Positions 35,781 through 48,900 are shown, numbered from the stretch's first letter. The stretch: DNA of 64,000 nucleotides from Megalopta genalis (GCF_051020955.1 NW_027476315.1:124001-188000); one strand, 5' to 3'. The notes: generated by a model from the letters alone, not told the origin. Numbers and translations are program-made.

Positions 35781-36400
35781 CTAAATCATGTATATCACAA
35801 GTAGTTGAAGCTAAACCATTTTATTCGCATGGATTTGATGCTATGCCATCTACATCGCTTTTATTTGAAACTGAATCATGTGTTTCTCTTGTTTTTGAAG
35901 CCAACACGTTCGTTTCACATGCAGTTGAAGCTAAATCATGTATATCAAAAGGATTTGAAGCTGAACCATTTGTTTCGCACGAATATCACGCTAAACCATG
36001 TGTTTGGAAGCTAAATCATGTGTTTCGCATGGATTAGAAGCTAACTCATTAGTTTTGCATGCTGTTGAAGCTAAATCATGTATATCACAAGTATTTGAAG
36101 CTAAACCATTTGTTTCGCAAGGATTCGAAGATCAGCCTTCTACTTCGCATTGATAAGAAGCTAAGTCATGTGTTTCGCTTGGATTTGAAACTAACTAGTT
36201 TGTTTCGCAATTCATGTATCAAACAAGTATTTGAAGCTAAATCATGTGTTTCGCATGGATTTGAAGCTAACTCGTTCGTTTCGTTTGCATTTGAAACTAA
36301 ATCATGCACATCACAAGTATTTGTAGCTGAACCACTTGTTTCGCATGGATTTGAAGATAAGCCTTCCACTTCGCATTGATTTGGAGCTAAATCATGTGTT
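35781..36400 (+). repeat. Return of the domain I subfamily
   Basis: Variants otherwise confined to 1-4.5 kb reappear: GATTTGATGCTATGCC (35832), GCTTTTATTTGAAACTG (35858), GCTGTTGAAGC after TTTTGCAT (36059) and CATTGATAAGAAGC (36149). Two internal losses occur here. One is a ten-base deletion giving GTGTTTGGAAGCTAAATC near 36000. The other is a C monomer missing about 14 bases near 36207 (TTTCGCAATTCATGTATC). Confidence 0.88.
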
Positions 36401-38924
36401 TCGCATAGATTTGAAGATAACTCGTTTGTTTCGCATGCAGTTGAAGCTAAATCATGAATTAAACAATTATTTGAAGCTAAACCATTTGTTTCGCATGGAT
36501 TTGAATCTAAGCCTTCAACTTCGCGTGGATTTGACGTTAAATCATGTGTTACGCTTGGATTTGAAGCTCACTCGTTTGTTTCGCCTGCATTTGAAGCTAT
36601 ATCGCTTATATCGCAATTATATGAAGCTAAATAATTTGTGTCGCATGCATTTGATGCTAAGCCTTCAACTTCGCATTGAATTGAATCTAAATCATGTGTT
36701 TCGCCTGGATTCGAAACAAACTCGTTTGTTTCGCATGCAGTTGAAGCTAAATGATGTATATCACAAGTATTTGAATCTAAACCATTTGTTTTGCATGGAT
36801 ACGAAGATAATCCTTCTACTTCGCATTGATTTGAATCTAAATCTTGTTTTTCGCATGGATTTGATGCTAACTCGATTGTCTCGCATGCAGTTGAAACTAA
36901 ATCATGTATATCACAAGTATTCGAAGCTAAACCATTTGTTTCGCATTTAATCGATGCTAAGCCTTCTACTTCGCATTGATTTGAGGCTAAATCATGTGTT
37001 TCGCTTGGTTTTAAAGCTAACTCGTTTTTTTCGCATGCAGTTGTAGCTAAATCATGTATATCACAAGTATTTGAAGCTAAACCATTTGTTTCGCATGGAT
37101 TCGAAGATAAGCCTTCTACTTCGCATTGATTTTAATCTAAATCATGTGTTTCGCATGGATTTAAAGCTAACTCGTTTGTTTCGCATGCAGTTGATGCTGA
37201 ATCATGTATTTCACAAGTATTTGAAGCTAAACTATTCGTTTCGCATGGATTCGAAGATAAGTCTTCCACTTCGCATTGATTTGATGCAAAATCATGTGTT
37301 TCGCATGGATTTGAAGCTAACTCGTTTGTTTCGCATGCTGTTGAAGCTAACTCAAGTGTATCAAAAGTATTTGAAGCTATATCATACGTTTCGCATGCAT
37401 TCCAAGATAACCCTTCTAATTCGCATTGATTTGAAGATAAATCATGTGTTTCGCTTGGATTTGAAGCTAACTCGTTTGTTTCGCATGCTGTTGAAGCTAA
37501 ATCAAGTGTATCAAAAGTATTTGAAGCTAAACCATTTGCTTCGCATGGATTCGAAGATCAGCCTTCTACTTCGCATTGATTTGAAGTTAAATCATGTGTT
37601 CCGCATGGATTTTAAGCTAACTCGTTTGTATCGCATGCAGTTGAAGCTAAATCATGTATATCACAAGTATTTGAAGCTAAACCATTTGTTTCGCCTGGAT
37701 TCGAAGATAAGCCTTATACTTCGCAATGAATTGAAGCTAATTCATGTGTTTCGCACGGATTTTATGCTAATCCTTCTACTTCGCATTGATTTGAAGCTAA
37801 ATCATGTGTTTCGAAAGGATTTGTAGTTAACTCGTTTGTTTCGCCTGAATTTGAAGCTAATTCATGTATATCACAAGTATTTGAAGCTAAACCATTTGTT
37901 TCGCATGGATCTGAAGCTAAGCCTTCTACTTCGCATTGTTTCGAAGCTAAATCAAGTGTTCCGCTAGGATTTGAAGATAAGCCATCTACTTCGCTTTGAT
38001 TTGAATCTAAATCATGTGTCTCGCATTGATTTCAAGCTAAATCATGTTTATCACAATTATCTGAATCTATACCACTTGTTTCGCTTGGATTTGAAGCTAA
38101 GCCATTATCTTTGTATTGATTTGAAGCTAAATCATGTGTTTCGCATTAATTTGATGATAACTCGTTCGGTCGTCTGCATTTGAAGTTATTACATTTATAT
38201 CGCAAGTATTTGAATCTAAATCATGTGTTTCGCTCGGATTTAAAGCTGAGCCTTCTACTTCCCATTGATTTGATGCTAAATCATATGTTCCGCACGGATT
38301 TGAAGCTAACTGTTTGTTCCGCCTGCATTTGAAGCTATATCACATATATTGCAAGTATTTGAAGCTAAATCATTTGTTTCGCATAGATTTGAAGCTGACT
38401 CGTTTGTTTCGCATGGATTTGAAGCTAAGCCGTTAACTTCGCATTGATTTGAAGCTAAATCATGTGTTTCGAAAGGATTTGTAGTTAACTCGTTTGTTTC
38501 GCCTGAATTTGAAGCTAATTCATGTATATCACAAGTATTTGAACCTAAACCATTTTTTTCACATGGATTTGAAACTAAGCCTTCTATTTCGCATGGATAT
38601 GAAGCTAAATCATGTCTTTCGCTTGGATTTGAAGCTAACTCGTTTGTTTCGCCTGCATTTGAAGCTATATCACTTATATCACAAATATAAGAAGCTAAAT
38701 AGATGGTGTCGCATGGATTTGATGCTAAGCCTTCTACTTCGCATTGATTCGAAGCTGAATCATGTGTTTCGCTTGAATTTGAAGCAAAGCCTTCTACCTC
38801 GCATTGATATGAAGCTAAATCATGTGTTTCGTTTCGATTTGAAGCTAACTAGTTTGTTTCGCATGCAGTTGAAGCTAAATCATGTATACCACAAGTATAT
38901 GTATCTAAACCATGTGTTTCGCAT
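36401..38924 (+). repeat. Regular 150-bp HOR stretch, then mixed monomers
   Basis: From about 36.4 to 37.8 kb, A-B-C-D-E units follow one another cleanly (for example C monomers near 37041, 37191, 37341, 37491 and 37641, 150 bases apart). From about 37.97 to 38.46 kb, monomers typical of 17.9-18.5 kb appear (TCTATACCACTTGTTTCGC, CGTTCGGTCGTCTGC, AACTGTTTGTTCCGCC), another long-range link. After that, D- and E-rich order leads into the next duplication. Confidence 0.85.
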
Positions 38925-39460
38925 GAATTTGAATCTAACTCGTTTGTTTCACATACAGTTGAAGCTAAATCGTGTATATCACAAGTATTTGAAGCTGCAC
39001 CATTGGTATCGCATGAATATTAAGCTAAACCATGTGTTTCGCATGAATTTGAAGCTCAAACTTCTACATCGCATGGATATGTAGCTAGAACATATGTTTT
39101 GCTTCGATTTGAAGCTAACTCGTTTGTTTAGCATGCACTTGAAGCTAAATCATGTATATCACAAGTAATAGAAGCTAAACATTTTGTTTCGCCTGGGTTT
39201 GAAGCTAAACATTCTTCGTCGCATTGATTTGAAGCTGAATCATGTGTTTCGCTTGATTTTGAAACTAAGCCTTCGACCTCGCACTGATATGAAGCTGAAT
39301 CATGTGTTTTGCTTCGATTTGAAGCTAACTAGCTTACGTCGCATGCATTTGAAGCTAAATCATGTATATCACAGGTATTTGAAGCTAAACCGTTTGATTG
39401 GCATGGATTTGAAGCTAAGCCTTCTACTTCGCATTGATTTGAAGCTAAATCATGTGACTC
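38925..39460 (+). repeat. Segmental duplication V, copy 1
   Basis: This segment matches about 41053-41588 at an offset of 2,128 bases. Markers are CACATACAGTTGAAGC, GAAGCTGCACCATT, GAAGCTCAAACTTCTAC, TTTAGCATGCACTTG and CCTTCGACCTCGCACTG. Part of it (about 38931-39120) also recurs near 40551-40740 (offset 1,620), and a shorter relative lies at about 61166-61345. Confidence 0.88.
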
Positions 39461-40544
39461 GCATGGATTTGAACCTCACTCGTTCGTTTCACCTGCATTT
39501 GAAACTAAATCATGTATATCACAAGTATTTGAAGCTATACCATTTGTTTCGCATGGATTTGAAGATAATCCTTCTACTTCGCATTGATATTTAGCTAACT
39601 CGATTGTTTCGCCTGCACTTGAAGCTATATCACTTATATCGCTATTATCTGAAGATAAATCATTTGTTTCTCATGTATTTGTAGCTAAGCCTTCTACATC
39701 GCATTGATTTGAAGCTAAACCATGTGTTTCGCATGATTTTGAACCTAAATCATGTTTTCGCATGGATTTGAAGCTAACTCGTTGGATTCGCATGCAGTTG
39801 AAGCTAAGTCATGTATATCAGAAGTATTTGAAGCTAAACCATTTGTTTCGAATTGATTTGAAGATCAGCCTTCTGTTTCGCATTGATTTGAAGCTAAATC
39901 ATGTGTTTCGCATGGATTTGAATCTAACTCGTTTGATTCGCATGCAGTTGAAGTTAAATCATGTATAAAACAAGTATTTGAAGCTAAACCATTTGTTTCG
40001 AATTGATTTGAAGATCAGCCTTCTGCTTCGCATTGATTTGAAGCTAAATCATGTGTTTCGCATGGATTTGAAGCTAACTCGATTGTTTCGCATGCAGTTG
40101 AAGCTATATCACTTATATCGCAAGTATTTGAAGCTAAATCATTTGCGTCGAATGGATTTGGAGCTAAGCCTTCTAATTCGCATTGATTTGAAGCTAAATC
40201 ATGTGTTTTGCATGGCTTTGAAGCTAACTCGTTTGTTTTGCCTGCATTTGAAGCTATATCACTTATATTCGCAAGTATTTGAAGCTCAGTCAATTGTTTC
40301 GCATTGATTAGAAGCTAAGCCTTCTACTTCGCATTGATTTGATGCTAAATCTTGTGTTTCGCTTGGATTTGAAGCTAACTCGTTTGTTTCGCATGCAGTT
40401 GAAACTAAATCATGTATATCACAAGTATTTGAAGCTAAACCATTTGTTTCGGATGGATTTGAAGATCAGCCTTCTACTTCGAATTGATTTGAAGCTAAAT
40501 CATGTGTTTCGCATGATTTTGAACCTAAATGATGTGTTTCGCAT
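39461..40544 (+). repeat. HOR stretch between the V copies
   Basis: Mostly A-B-C-D-E with H monomers near 39625, 40102 and 40245. A near-duplicate pair lies at 39850-39905 and 39991-40047 (CGAATTGATTTGAAGATCAG). One monomer is a base short at ATCATGTTTTCGC near 39751. Confidence 0.82.
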
Positions 40545-41052
40545 GGATTTGAATCTAACTCGTTTGTTTCACATACAGTTGAAGCTAAATCGTGTATATC
40601 ACAAGTATTTGAAGCTGCACCATTCGTATCGCATGAATATTAAGCTAAACCATGTGTTTCGCATGAATTTGAAGCTCAAACTTCTACATCGCACGGATAT
40701 GTAGCTAAAACATGTGTTTCGCTTCGATTTGAAGCTAACTCGTTTGTTTCGCATGCAGTTGAAGCTAAATCATGTATATCACAAGTATTTGTTGCTACCA
40801 TCTGTTTCGCATGGATTTGAAGATAAACCATTTGTTTCGCATGGATACGAAGATAAGCCTTCGTCTTCGCATTGATTTGAAACTGAATCATGTGTTTCGC
40901 ATTGATATGAAGCTAAATCATGTATATCACAAGTATTTGAAGCTAAACCATTTGTTTCGCGTGATTTCGAAGATCAGCCTTCTACTTCGCATTGATTTGA
41001 AGCTAAACCATGTGTTTCGCATGATTTTGAACCTAAATGATGTGTTTCGCAT
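40545..41052 (+). repeat. Segmental duplication V, partial copy 2
   Basis: This repeats the first 190 or so bases of V, then continues with its own monomers, including a loss of two to three bases at GTTGCTACCATCTG near 40792. The next copy starts 508 bases after this one. Confidence 0.82.
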
Positions 41053-41588
41053 GGATTTGAATCTAACTCGTTTGTTTCACATACAGTTGAAGCTAAATCG
41101 TGTATATCACAAGTATTTGAAGCTGCACCATTCGTATCGCATGAATATTAAGCTAAACCATGTGTTTCGCATGTATTTGAAGCTCAAACTTCTACATCGC
41201 ACGGATATGTAGCTAAAACATGTGTTTCGCTTCGATTTGAAGCTAACTCGTTTGTTTAGCATGCACTTGAAGCTAAATCATGTATATCACAAGTATTAGA
41301 AGCTAAACATTTTGTTTCGCATGGGTTTGAAGCTAAACATTCTTCGTCGCATTGATTTGAAGCTGAATCATGTGTTTCGCATGATTTTGAAACTAAGCCT
41401 TCGACCTCGCACTGATATGAAGCTGAATCATGTGTTTTGCTTCGATTTGAAGCTAACTAGCTTATGTCGCATGCATTTGAAGCTAAATCATGTATATCAC
41501 AGGTATTTGAAGCTAAACCGTTTGATTGGCATGGATTTGAAGCTAAGCCTTCTACTTCGCATTGATTTGAAGCTAAATCATGTGTTTC
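41053..41588 (+). repeat. Segmental duplication V, copy 3
   Basis: This is a copy of 38925-39460 at offset 2,128, with substitutions such as CATGTATTTGAAGCTC near 41173 and TTATGTCGCATGC near 41462. Confidence 0.88.
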
Positions 41589-42799
41589 GCTTGGATTTAA
41601 AGCTAACTCGTTTGTTTCGCATGCAGTTGAAGCTAAATCAGGCATATCACAAGTATTTGAAGCTGAACCATTTGTTTCGCATGGATTTGAAGCTAAGCCT
41701 TCTACTTAGCATTGATTTTAAGCTGAATCGTGTGTTTCGCATGGATTTGTGGCAAGTCGTTTATTTCGCCTGCATTTGAAGCTATGTCACATATATTCTC
41801 AAGCATTTGAAGCTAAATCATTCGTTTAGCAATCATGTGTTTCGCATGGATTTGAAGCTAACTCGATTATTTCGCCTGCAGTTGAAGCTAAATCATGTAT
41901 ATCACAAGTATTTGAAGCTAAACCATTTGTTTCGCATGGATTCGAAGATCAGCATTCTGCGTCGCATTGATTTGAAGTTAAATCATGAGTTTCGCATGAA
42001 TTTTAAGCTAACTCGTTTGTTTCGCCTGCAGTTGAAGCTAAATCATGTATATCACAAGTATTTGAAGCTAAACCATTTGTTTCGCATGGATTCGAAGATC
42101 AGCATTCTGCGTCGCATTGATTTGAAGCTAAATCATGTGGTTCGCATGGATTTGAAGCTATCTCGTTTGTTACGCATGCACTTGAATCTAAATCATGTGT
42201 ATCACAAGTATTTGAAGCTAAACCATTTGATTCGCGTGGATGTGAAGCTAGGCCTTCTACTTCGCATTGATTTGAAGCTAAATCATGTGTTTCGCATGGA
42301 TTTGAAGCTAACTCGTTTGTTTCGCCTGCATTTCAAGCTATATCACTTCTATTCACAAGTATGTGAAGCTAAATCATTCGTTTCGCTTGGATTTGACGCT
42401 AAGCCTTCAACTTCGCGTTGACTTGATGCTAAATCACGTGTTTCGCATGGATTTGAGGCTAGCTCGTTTGTTTCGCATGCAGTTGAAGCTAAATCAGGTA
42501 TATCACAAGTGTTTGAAGCTAAACCATTTGTTCTGCATGGATTCGAAGATAAACCTTCTACTTCGCATTGATTTGAAGCTAAATCATACGTTTCGCATGG
42601 ATTTAAAGCTAACTCGTTTGTTTCGCATGCAGTTGAAGCTAAATCATGTATATCAAAGGTCTTTGAAGCTAAACCATTTGATTCGCATGGATTTGAAGCT
42701 ATCTCGTTTGTTTCGCATGCACTTGAATCTAAATCATGTATATCACAAGTATTTGAAGCTAAACCATTTGATTCCCATGGATTTAAAGCTATGCCTTCT
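41589..42799 (+). repeat. HORs with a truncated-monomer marker
   Basis: About 41620-41815 (TCAGGCATATC, ACTTAGCATTG, TTGTGGCAAGTCG, TATTCTCAAGC) recurs at about 50305-50490 (offset 8,685) and 53937-54122. A monomer near 41821 (TCGTTTAGCAATCATGTG) lacks about 15 bases, half a unit. The rest is clean 150-bp order, with a tandem 150-bp near-duplicate at about 41880-42030 and 42030-42180. Confidence 0.85.
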
Positions 42800-43214
42800 A
42801 CTTCGCATGATTTGGAGTTAAATCATGTGTTGCGCATGGATTTGAATCTATCTCGTTCGTTTCGCATGCACTTGAATATAAATCAAGCATATCACAAGTA
42901 TTTGAAACAAAACCTTTTGATTTGCATGGATTTGAAGCTAAGCCTTCTACCTCGCATTGATTTGAAGACAAATCATGTGTTTCGCTTGGATTTGAAGCTC
43001 AGCATTCTACTTCGCACTGATTTGAAGCTAAATAATGTGTTTCGCTTGGATTTTAAGCTAACTCGTTTGTATCACATTCAGTTGAAGTTAAATCATGAAT
43101 ATCACAAGTATTTGAAGCTAAACGATTTGTTTCGCATGAATTTGAAGATAAGCCTCCTACTTCGCATTGGTTTGAAGACAAATCATGTGTTTCGCTTGGA
43201 TTTTAAACTAACTC
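42800..43214 (+). repeat. HOR segment with E-A-rich order
   Basis: The monomers include GCATGATTTGGAG (one base short), GAAGACAAATCATGTG and GGATTTTAAGC B-types. GAAGCTCAGCATTC is followed by GAAGCTAAATAATG, an order repeated later at 43.8, 45.6, 48.7 and 51.6 kb. Confidence 0.8.
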
Positions 43215-43950
43215 GTTTGTTTCACATGCACTTGAATCTAAATCATGTAAATCACAAGTATTTGAAGCTAAACCATTTGTTTCGCATGGATTTGAAGATA
43301 ACCTTTCTACTTCGCATTGATTTGAAGCTAAATCATGTGTTTCGCATGGATTTGAAGCTAACTCGCTTGTTTTGCATGTTCTTGATGCTAAATCATGTAT
43401 ATCACAAGTATTTGAAGCTAAACCATTTGTTTCGCATGGATTCGAAGATCATCATTCTGCGTCGCATTGATTTGATGTTAAATCATATGTTTCGCATGGA
43501 TTTGAATTTATCTCGTTTGTTTCGCATGCACTTCAATATAAATCAAGCATATCACAAGTATTTGAAGCTAAACCGTTTGATTCGCATGGATTTGAAGCTA
43601 AGCCTTCTACTTCGCATTGATTTGAAGACAAATCATGTGTTCCGCTTGGATTTTAAGCTAACTCGTTTGTTTCGCATGCTGTTGAATCTAAATCATGTAT
43701 ATCACAAGTATTTGAGCTAAACCGTTTGATTCGCATGGATTTGAAGCTAAGCCTTCTACTTCGCATTGATTTGAAGATAAATCATGTGTTTCACTTGGAT
43801 TTGAAGCTCAGCCTTCTACTTCGCATTGATTTGAAGCTAAATAATGTGTTTCGCTTGGATTTTAAGCTAGCTCGTTTGTTTCACATGCAGTTGAAGTTAA
43901 ATCATGAATATCACAAGTATTTGAAGCTAAACGATTTGTTTCGCATGGAT
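43215..43950 (+). repeat. Segmental duplication W, copy 1
   Basis: This segment matches about 48165-48900 at offset 4,950. It contains a 29-base monomer (TATTTGAGCTAAACCG near 43710) lacking one base of GAAGCT. The same marker sits at about 48660 and 51480. Confidence 0.9.
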
Positions 43951-45609
43951 TTGAAGATAATCCTTCTACTTCGCATTGATTTGAAGCTAAATCATACGTT
44001 TCGCATGGATTTAAAGCTAACTCGTTTGTTTCGCATGCAGTTGAAGCTAAATCATGTATATCACAGGTCTTTGAAGCTAAACCAATTGATTCGCATGTAT
44101 TTGAAGCTAACTCGTTTGTTTCGCATGCTGTACAATCTAAATCATGTATATCACAATTATTCGAATCGGAACCATTTGATTAGCATGGATTCGAAGATCA
44201 CCATTCTTCTTCGCATTGATTTAAAGCTAAATCATGTGTTTCGCATGGATTTGAAGCTTACGCGTGTGTTTCGCATGCAGTTGATGCTAAATCTTGTATA
44301 TCACAAGTATTTGAAGCAGAAACATTTGTTTCGCATGGGTTCGAAGATAAGCCTTCTACTTCGCATTGATTAGAAGCTAAATCATGTCTATCGCAAGGAT
44401 TTGAAGCTAACTCGTGTGTTTCGCATACTATTGAAGCTAAATCATGTATAACACAAATATTTGAGGCTAAACCATTTGTTTCGCATGGATTCGAAGATCA
44501 GGCTTCTACTTCGCTTTTACTTGAAGCTAAATCATGTGTTTCGCATGGATTTGAAGCTAAGTCGTTTGTTTCGCATGCAATTGAGGCTAAATCATGCATA
44601 TCACAAGTATTTGAAGCTAAACCATTTGTTTCGCAAGAATATTATGCTAAACCATGTATTTCGAATGAATTTGAAGCTAAATCATGTGATTCGCATGGAT
44701 TTGAAGCTGACTCGTTTGTTTCGCATGCAGTTGAATCTAATTATGTATATCAAAAGTATTTGAAGCTACACCATTTGATTCGCATGGATTTGAAGCTAAG
44801 CCTTCTACTTCGCATTGATTTGAAGCTAAATCATGTGTTTGGCTTGGATTCGAAGATAACTCGTTTGTTCCGCATGCATTTGAAGCTAAATCGTGTATTT
44901 CACAAGTATTTGAAGCTAAACCACTTGTTTCGCATGGATTCGAAGATAAGCCTTCTACTTCGCATTGATTTGAAGCTAAATCATGTCTATCGCAAGGACT
45001 TGAAGATAACTCGTTTGTTCCGCATGCATTTCAAGCTAAATCGTGTATATCACAAGTATTTGAAGCTAAACCATTTGTTTCGCATGGATTCGAAGATCAG
45101 CCTTCTACTTCGCTTTTACTTGAAGCTAAATCATGTCTATCGCAAGGATTTGAAGATAACTCGTTTGTTCCGCATGCATTTCAAGCTAAATCGTGTATAT
45201 CACAAGTATTTGAAGCTACACCATGTGTTTCGCATGAATTTGAAGCTGAATCATGTGTTTCGCATGGATTTGAAGCTAACTCGTTTGCTTTGCATGCGGT
45301 TGAGGCTAAATCATGTATATCACAAGCATCTGAAGCTAAACCATTTTTTCTCATGGATTTGAAACCACGCCTTCTATTTCGCATTGATTTGAAGCTAAAT
45401 AATTTGGTTCGCTTGGATTTGAAGCTAAGCCTTCTACTTCACATTGATTTGAAGACAAATCATGTGTTTCGCTTGGATTTTAAACTAACTCGTTTGTTTC
45501 ACATGCAGTTGAAGCTAAATCATGTACATCACAAGTGTTTGAAGCTAAACCATTTGTTTCGCATGGATTCGAAGGAAACCCTTCCACTTCGCATTGATTT
45601 GAAGTTAAA
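43951..45609 (+). repeat. HOR segment related to 50.8-51.2 and 54.4-55.0 kb
   Basis: It contains GAATCGGAACCATTTG with GATTAGCATGG (44164), GCTTACGCGTGTG (44266), CATACTATTGAAGC (44425) and GCTTTTACTTGAAGC (44513). Each marker recurs around 54.66-55.03 kb, and several recur at 51.05-51.2 kb. An internal tandem pair lies near 44.98-45.05 and 45.13-45.2 kb (TCTATCGCAAGG followed by CATTTCAAGC). Confidence 0.85.
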
Positions 45610-47490
45610 TCATGTGTTTCGCTTGGATTTGAAGCTCAGCCTTCTACTTCGCATTGATTTGAAGCTAAATAATGTGTTTCGCTTGGATTTTAAGCTAGCT
45701 CGTTTGTTTCACATGCAGTTGAAGATAAATCATGAATATCACAAGTATTTGAAGCTAAACGATTTGTTTCGCATGGATTTGAAGATAAGCCTCCTACTTC
45801 GCATTGATTTGATGCTAAATCATGTGTTTCGCATGGATTTGAAGCTAACTCGTTTGTTTCGCATGCAGTTGAAGTTAAATTATGTACATCACAAGCATTT
45901 GAAGGTAAACCATTTGTTTCTCATGGATTTGAAACTCAACATTCTACTTCGCATTGATTTGAAGCTATATCATGTGTTCCGCTTGGATTTTAAGCTAACT
46001 CGTTTGTATCACATGCAGTTGAAGTTAAATCATGTATATCACAAGTATTTGAAGCTAAACGATTTGTTTCGCATGGATTTGATGGTATGCCCTCTACTTC
46101 GCATTAATTTGCAGCTAAATCATGTGCTTCGTATGGATGTTAAGCTAACTCGTTTGTTTCCCCTGCATTTGAAGCTAAATCATGTATATCAGAAGTATTT
46201 GAAGCTAAACCATTTGCTTCGCTTGGATTCGAAGATAAGCCTTCTACTTCGAATTGAATTGAAGCTAAATCATGTGTTTCGCATGGATTTGAAGCTAACT
46301 CGTTTGTTTCGCATGCGGTTGAAGCTAAATCATGTATGTCACAAGTATTTGAAGCTAAACCATTTGTTTCGAATGGATTTGAAGATCAGCCTTCTGTTTC
46401 GCATTGATTTGAAGCTAAATCATGTGTTTCGCATGGATTTGAAGCTAACTCGTTTGTTTCGTCTGCGTTTGAAGATAAATCATGTATATCACAAGTATTT
46501 GAAGCTAAACCATTTGATGCGCATGGATTTGAAGCTAATCCTTCTACTTCGCATTGATTTGAAGTTAAATCATGTATTACGCTTGGATTTGAAGCTCACT
46601 CGTTTGTTTCGCCTGCATTTGAAGGTATATCACTTATATTCGCCAGTATTTGAAGATAAATCATTCGTTTCGCATGCATTTGAAGCTAGGCTTCCTACTT
46701 CGTATTGATTTGAAGCTAAATCATGTATTTCGCTTGGATTTGTAGCTATCTCGTTTGTGTCGCATGCAGTTGAATATAAATCGTGTGTATCACAAGTATT
46801 TGAAGCTAAACCATCTGATTCGCATGGATTCGAAGCTAATCCTTCTGCTTCGCATTGATTTGACGCTGAATCATGTGTTTCGCATTGATTTGTGGCTAAA
46901 TCATGTGTTCCGCATGAATTTCAAGATAACTCGTTTGTTTCGCATGCAGTTGAAGCTAAATCATGTATATCACAAGTATTTGAATCCGAATCATTCGGTT
47001 CGCATGGATGAGATGCCAAGCCTTCTACTTCGCATTGATTTGAAGCTAAATCATGTGTTTCGCATGGATTTGAAGCTAACTCGATTGTTTCGCATGCGGT
47101 TGAAGCTATATCACTTATATCGCAAGTATTTAAAGCTAAATCATTTGTGTCGAATGGATTTGAAGCTAAGCCTTCTAATTCGCATTGATTTGAAGCTAAA
47201 TCATGTGTTTCGCATGGATTTGAAGCTAACTCGTTTGTTGTGAATGCATTTGAAGCTATATCACTTATGTTCGCAAGTATTTGAAGCTCAGTCAATTGTT
47301 TTGCATTGATTAGAAGTTAAGCCTTCTACTTCGCATTGAATTGAAGCTAAATCATGTGTTTCGCATGGATTCGAAGCTAACTCGTTTGTTTCGCATGCAG
47401 TTCAAGCTAAATCATGTATAAAACAAGTATTTGAAGCTAAACCAATTGTTTCGCGTGAATTCAACGATCAGCCTTCTGCTTCGCATTGAT
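45610..47490 (+). repeat. Segmental duplication X, copy 1
   Basis: This matches 51552-53280. The offset is 5,942 on the left (GAAGCTCAGC at 45631 and 51573, GAAGATCAGC at 46381 and 52323) but 5,792 on the right (46755 and 52547, 47431 and 53223). The 150-base drop shows that exactly one HOR present here, at about 46410-46560, is missing from the other copy. 46400-46935 is also repeated just downstream at 47482-48017. Confidence 0.92.
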
Positions 47491-48017
47491 TTGAAGCTAA
47501 ATCATGTGTTTCGCATGGATTTGAAGCTAACTCGTTTGTTTCGTCTGCGTTTGAAGATAAATCATGTATATCACAAGTATTTGAAGCTAAACCATTTGAT
47601 GCGCATGGATTTGAAGCTAATCCTTCTACTTCGCATTGATTTGAAGTTAAATCATGTATTACGCTTGGATTTGAAGCTCACTCGTTTGTTTCGCCTGCAT
47701 TTGAAGGTATATCACTTATATTCGCCAGTATTTGAAGATAAATCATTCATTTCGCATGCATTTGAAGCTAGGCTTCCTACTTCGTATTGATTTGAAGCTA
47801 AATCATGTATTTCGCTTGGATTTGTAGCTATCTCGTTTGTGTCGCATGCAGTTGAATATAAATCGTGTGTATCACAAGTATTTGAAGCTAAACCATCTGA
47901 TTCGCATGGATTCGAAGCTAATCCTTCTGCTTCGCATTGATTTGACGCTGAATCATGTGTTTCGCATTGATTTGTGGCTAAATCATGTGTTCCGCATGAA
48001 TTTCAAGATAACTCGTT
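47482..48017 (+). repeat. Internal duplicate of 46400-46935
   Basis: The offset is 1,082 bases. Markers are GTCTGCGTTTGAAG, TTGATGCGCATGG, GCTAGGCTTCCTAC and TTTGTGGCTAAATC. To the right it switches to W-type sequence, so the W and X blocks are joined here. Confidence 0.88.
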
Positions 48018-48164
48018 TGTTTCGCCTGCAGTTGAAGCTAAATCATGTATATCACAAGTATTTGAAGCTAAACCATTTGTTTCGCATGGATTCGAAGATC
48101 AGCATTCTGCGTCGCATTGATTTGATGTTAAATCATATGTTCCGCATGGATTTGAAGCTAACTC

Positions 48165-48900
48165 GTTTGTTTCGCATGAACTTGAATCTAAATCATGTAA
48201 ATCACAAGTATTTGAAGCTAAACCATTTGTTTTGCATGGATTTGAAGGTAACCTTTCTACTTCGCATTGATTTGAAGCTAAATCATGTGTTTCGCATGGA
48301 TTTGAAGCTAACTCGCTTGTTTCGCATGTTCTTGATGCTAAATCATGTATATCACAAGTATTTGAAGCTAAACCATTTGTTTCGCATGGATTCGAAGATC
48401 ATCATTCTGCGTCGCATTGATTTGATGTTAAATCATATGTTTCGCATGGATTTTAATTTATCTCGTTTGTTTCGCATGCACTTCAATATAAATCAAGCAT
48501 ATCACAAGTATTTGAAGCTAAACCGTTTGATTCGCATGGATTTGAAGCTAAGCCTTCTACTTCGCATTGATTTGAAGACAAATCATGTGTTCCGCTTGGA
48601 TTTTAAGCTAACTCGTTTGTTTCGCATGCTGTTGAATCTAAATCATGTATATCACAAGTATTTGAGCTAAACCGTTTGATTCGCATGGATTTGAAGCTAA
48701 GCCTTCTACTTCGCATTGATTTGAAGATAAATCATGTGTTTCGCTTGGATTTGAAGCTCAGCCTTCTACTTCGCATTGATTTGAAGCTAAATAATGTGTT
48801 TCGCTTGGATTTTAAGCTAGCTCGTTTGTTTCACATGCAGTTGAAGATAAATCATGAATATCACAAGTATTTGAAGCTAAACGATTTCTTTCGCATGGAT
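48165..48900 (+). repeat. Segmental duplication W, copy 2
   Basis: This is a copy of 43215-43950 at offset 4,950, with small changes such as GGATTTTAATTTATC near 48450 against GGATTTGAATTTATC. From about 48366 it is also the start of a 916-base match with 51186-52102 (offset 2,820). Confidence 0.9.

Noticed and set aside
45290..46708. A 472-codon forward open frame with decapeptide repeats, and similar frames across the window, as giant repeat-protein genes
   Set aside because: The peptide is just the monomer read in one frame. Frames stop at 29- and 31-base monomers and at ordinary substitutions, and start and stop points have no fixed relation to the HOR. No promoter, start context or non-repeat domain is visible.
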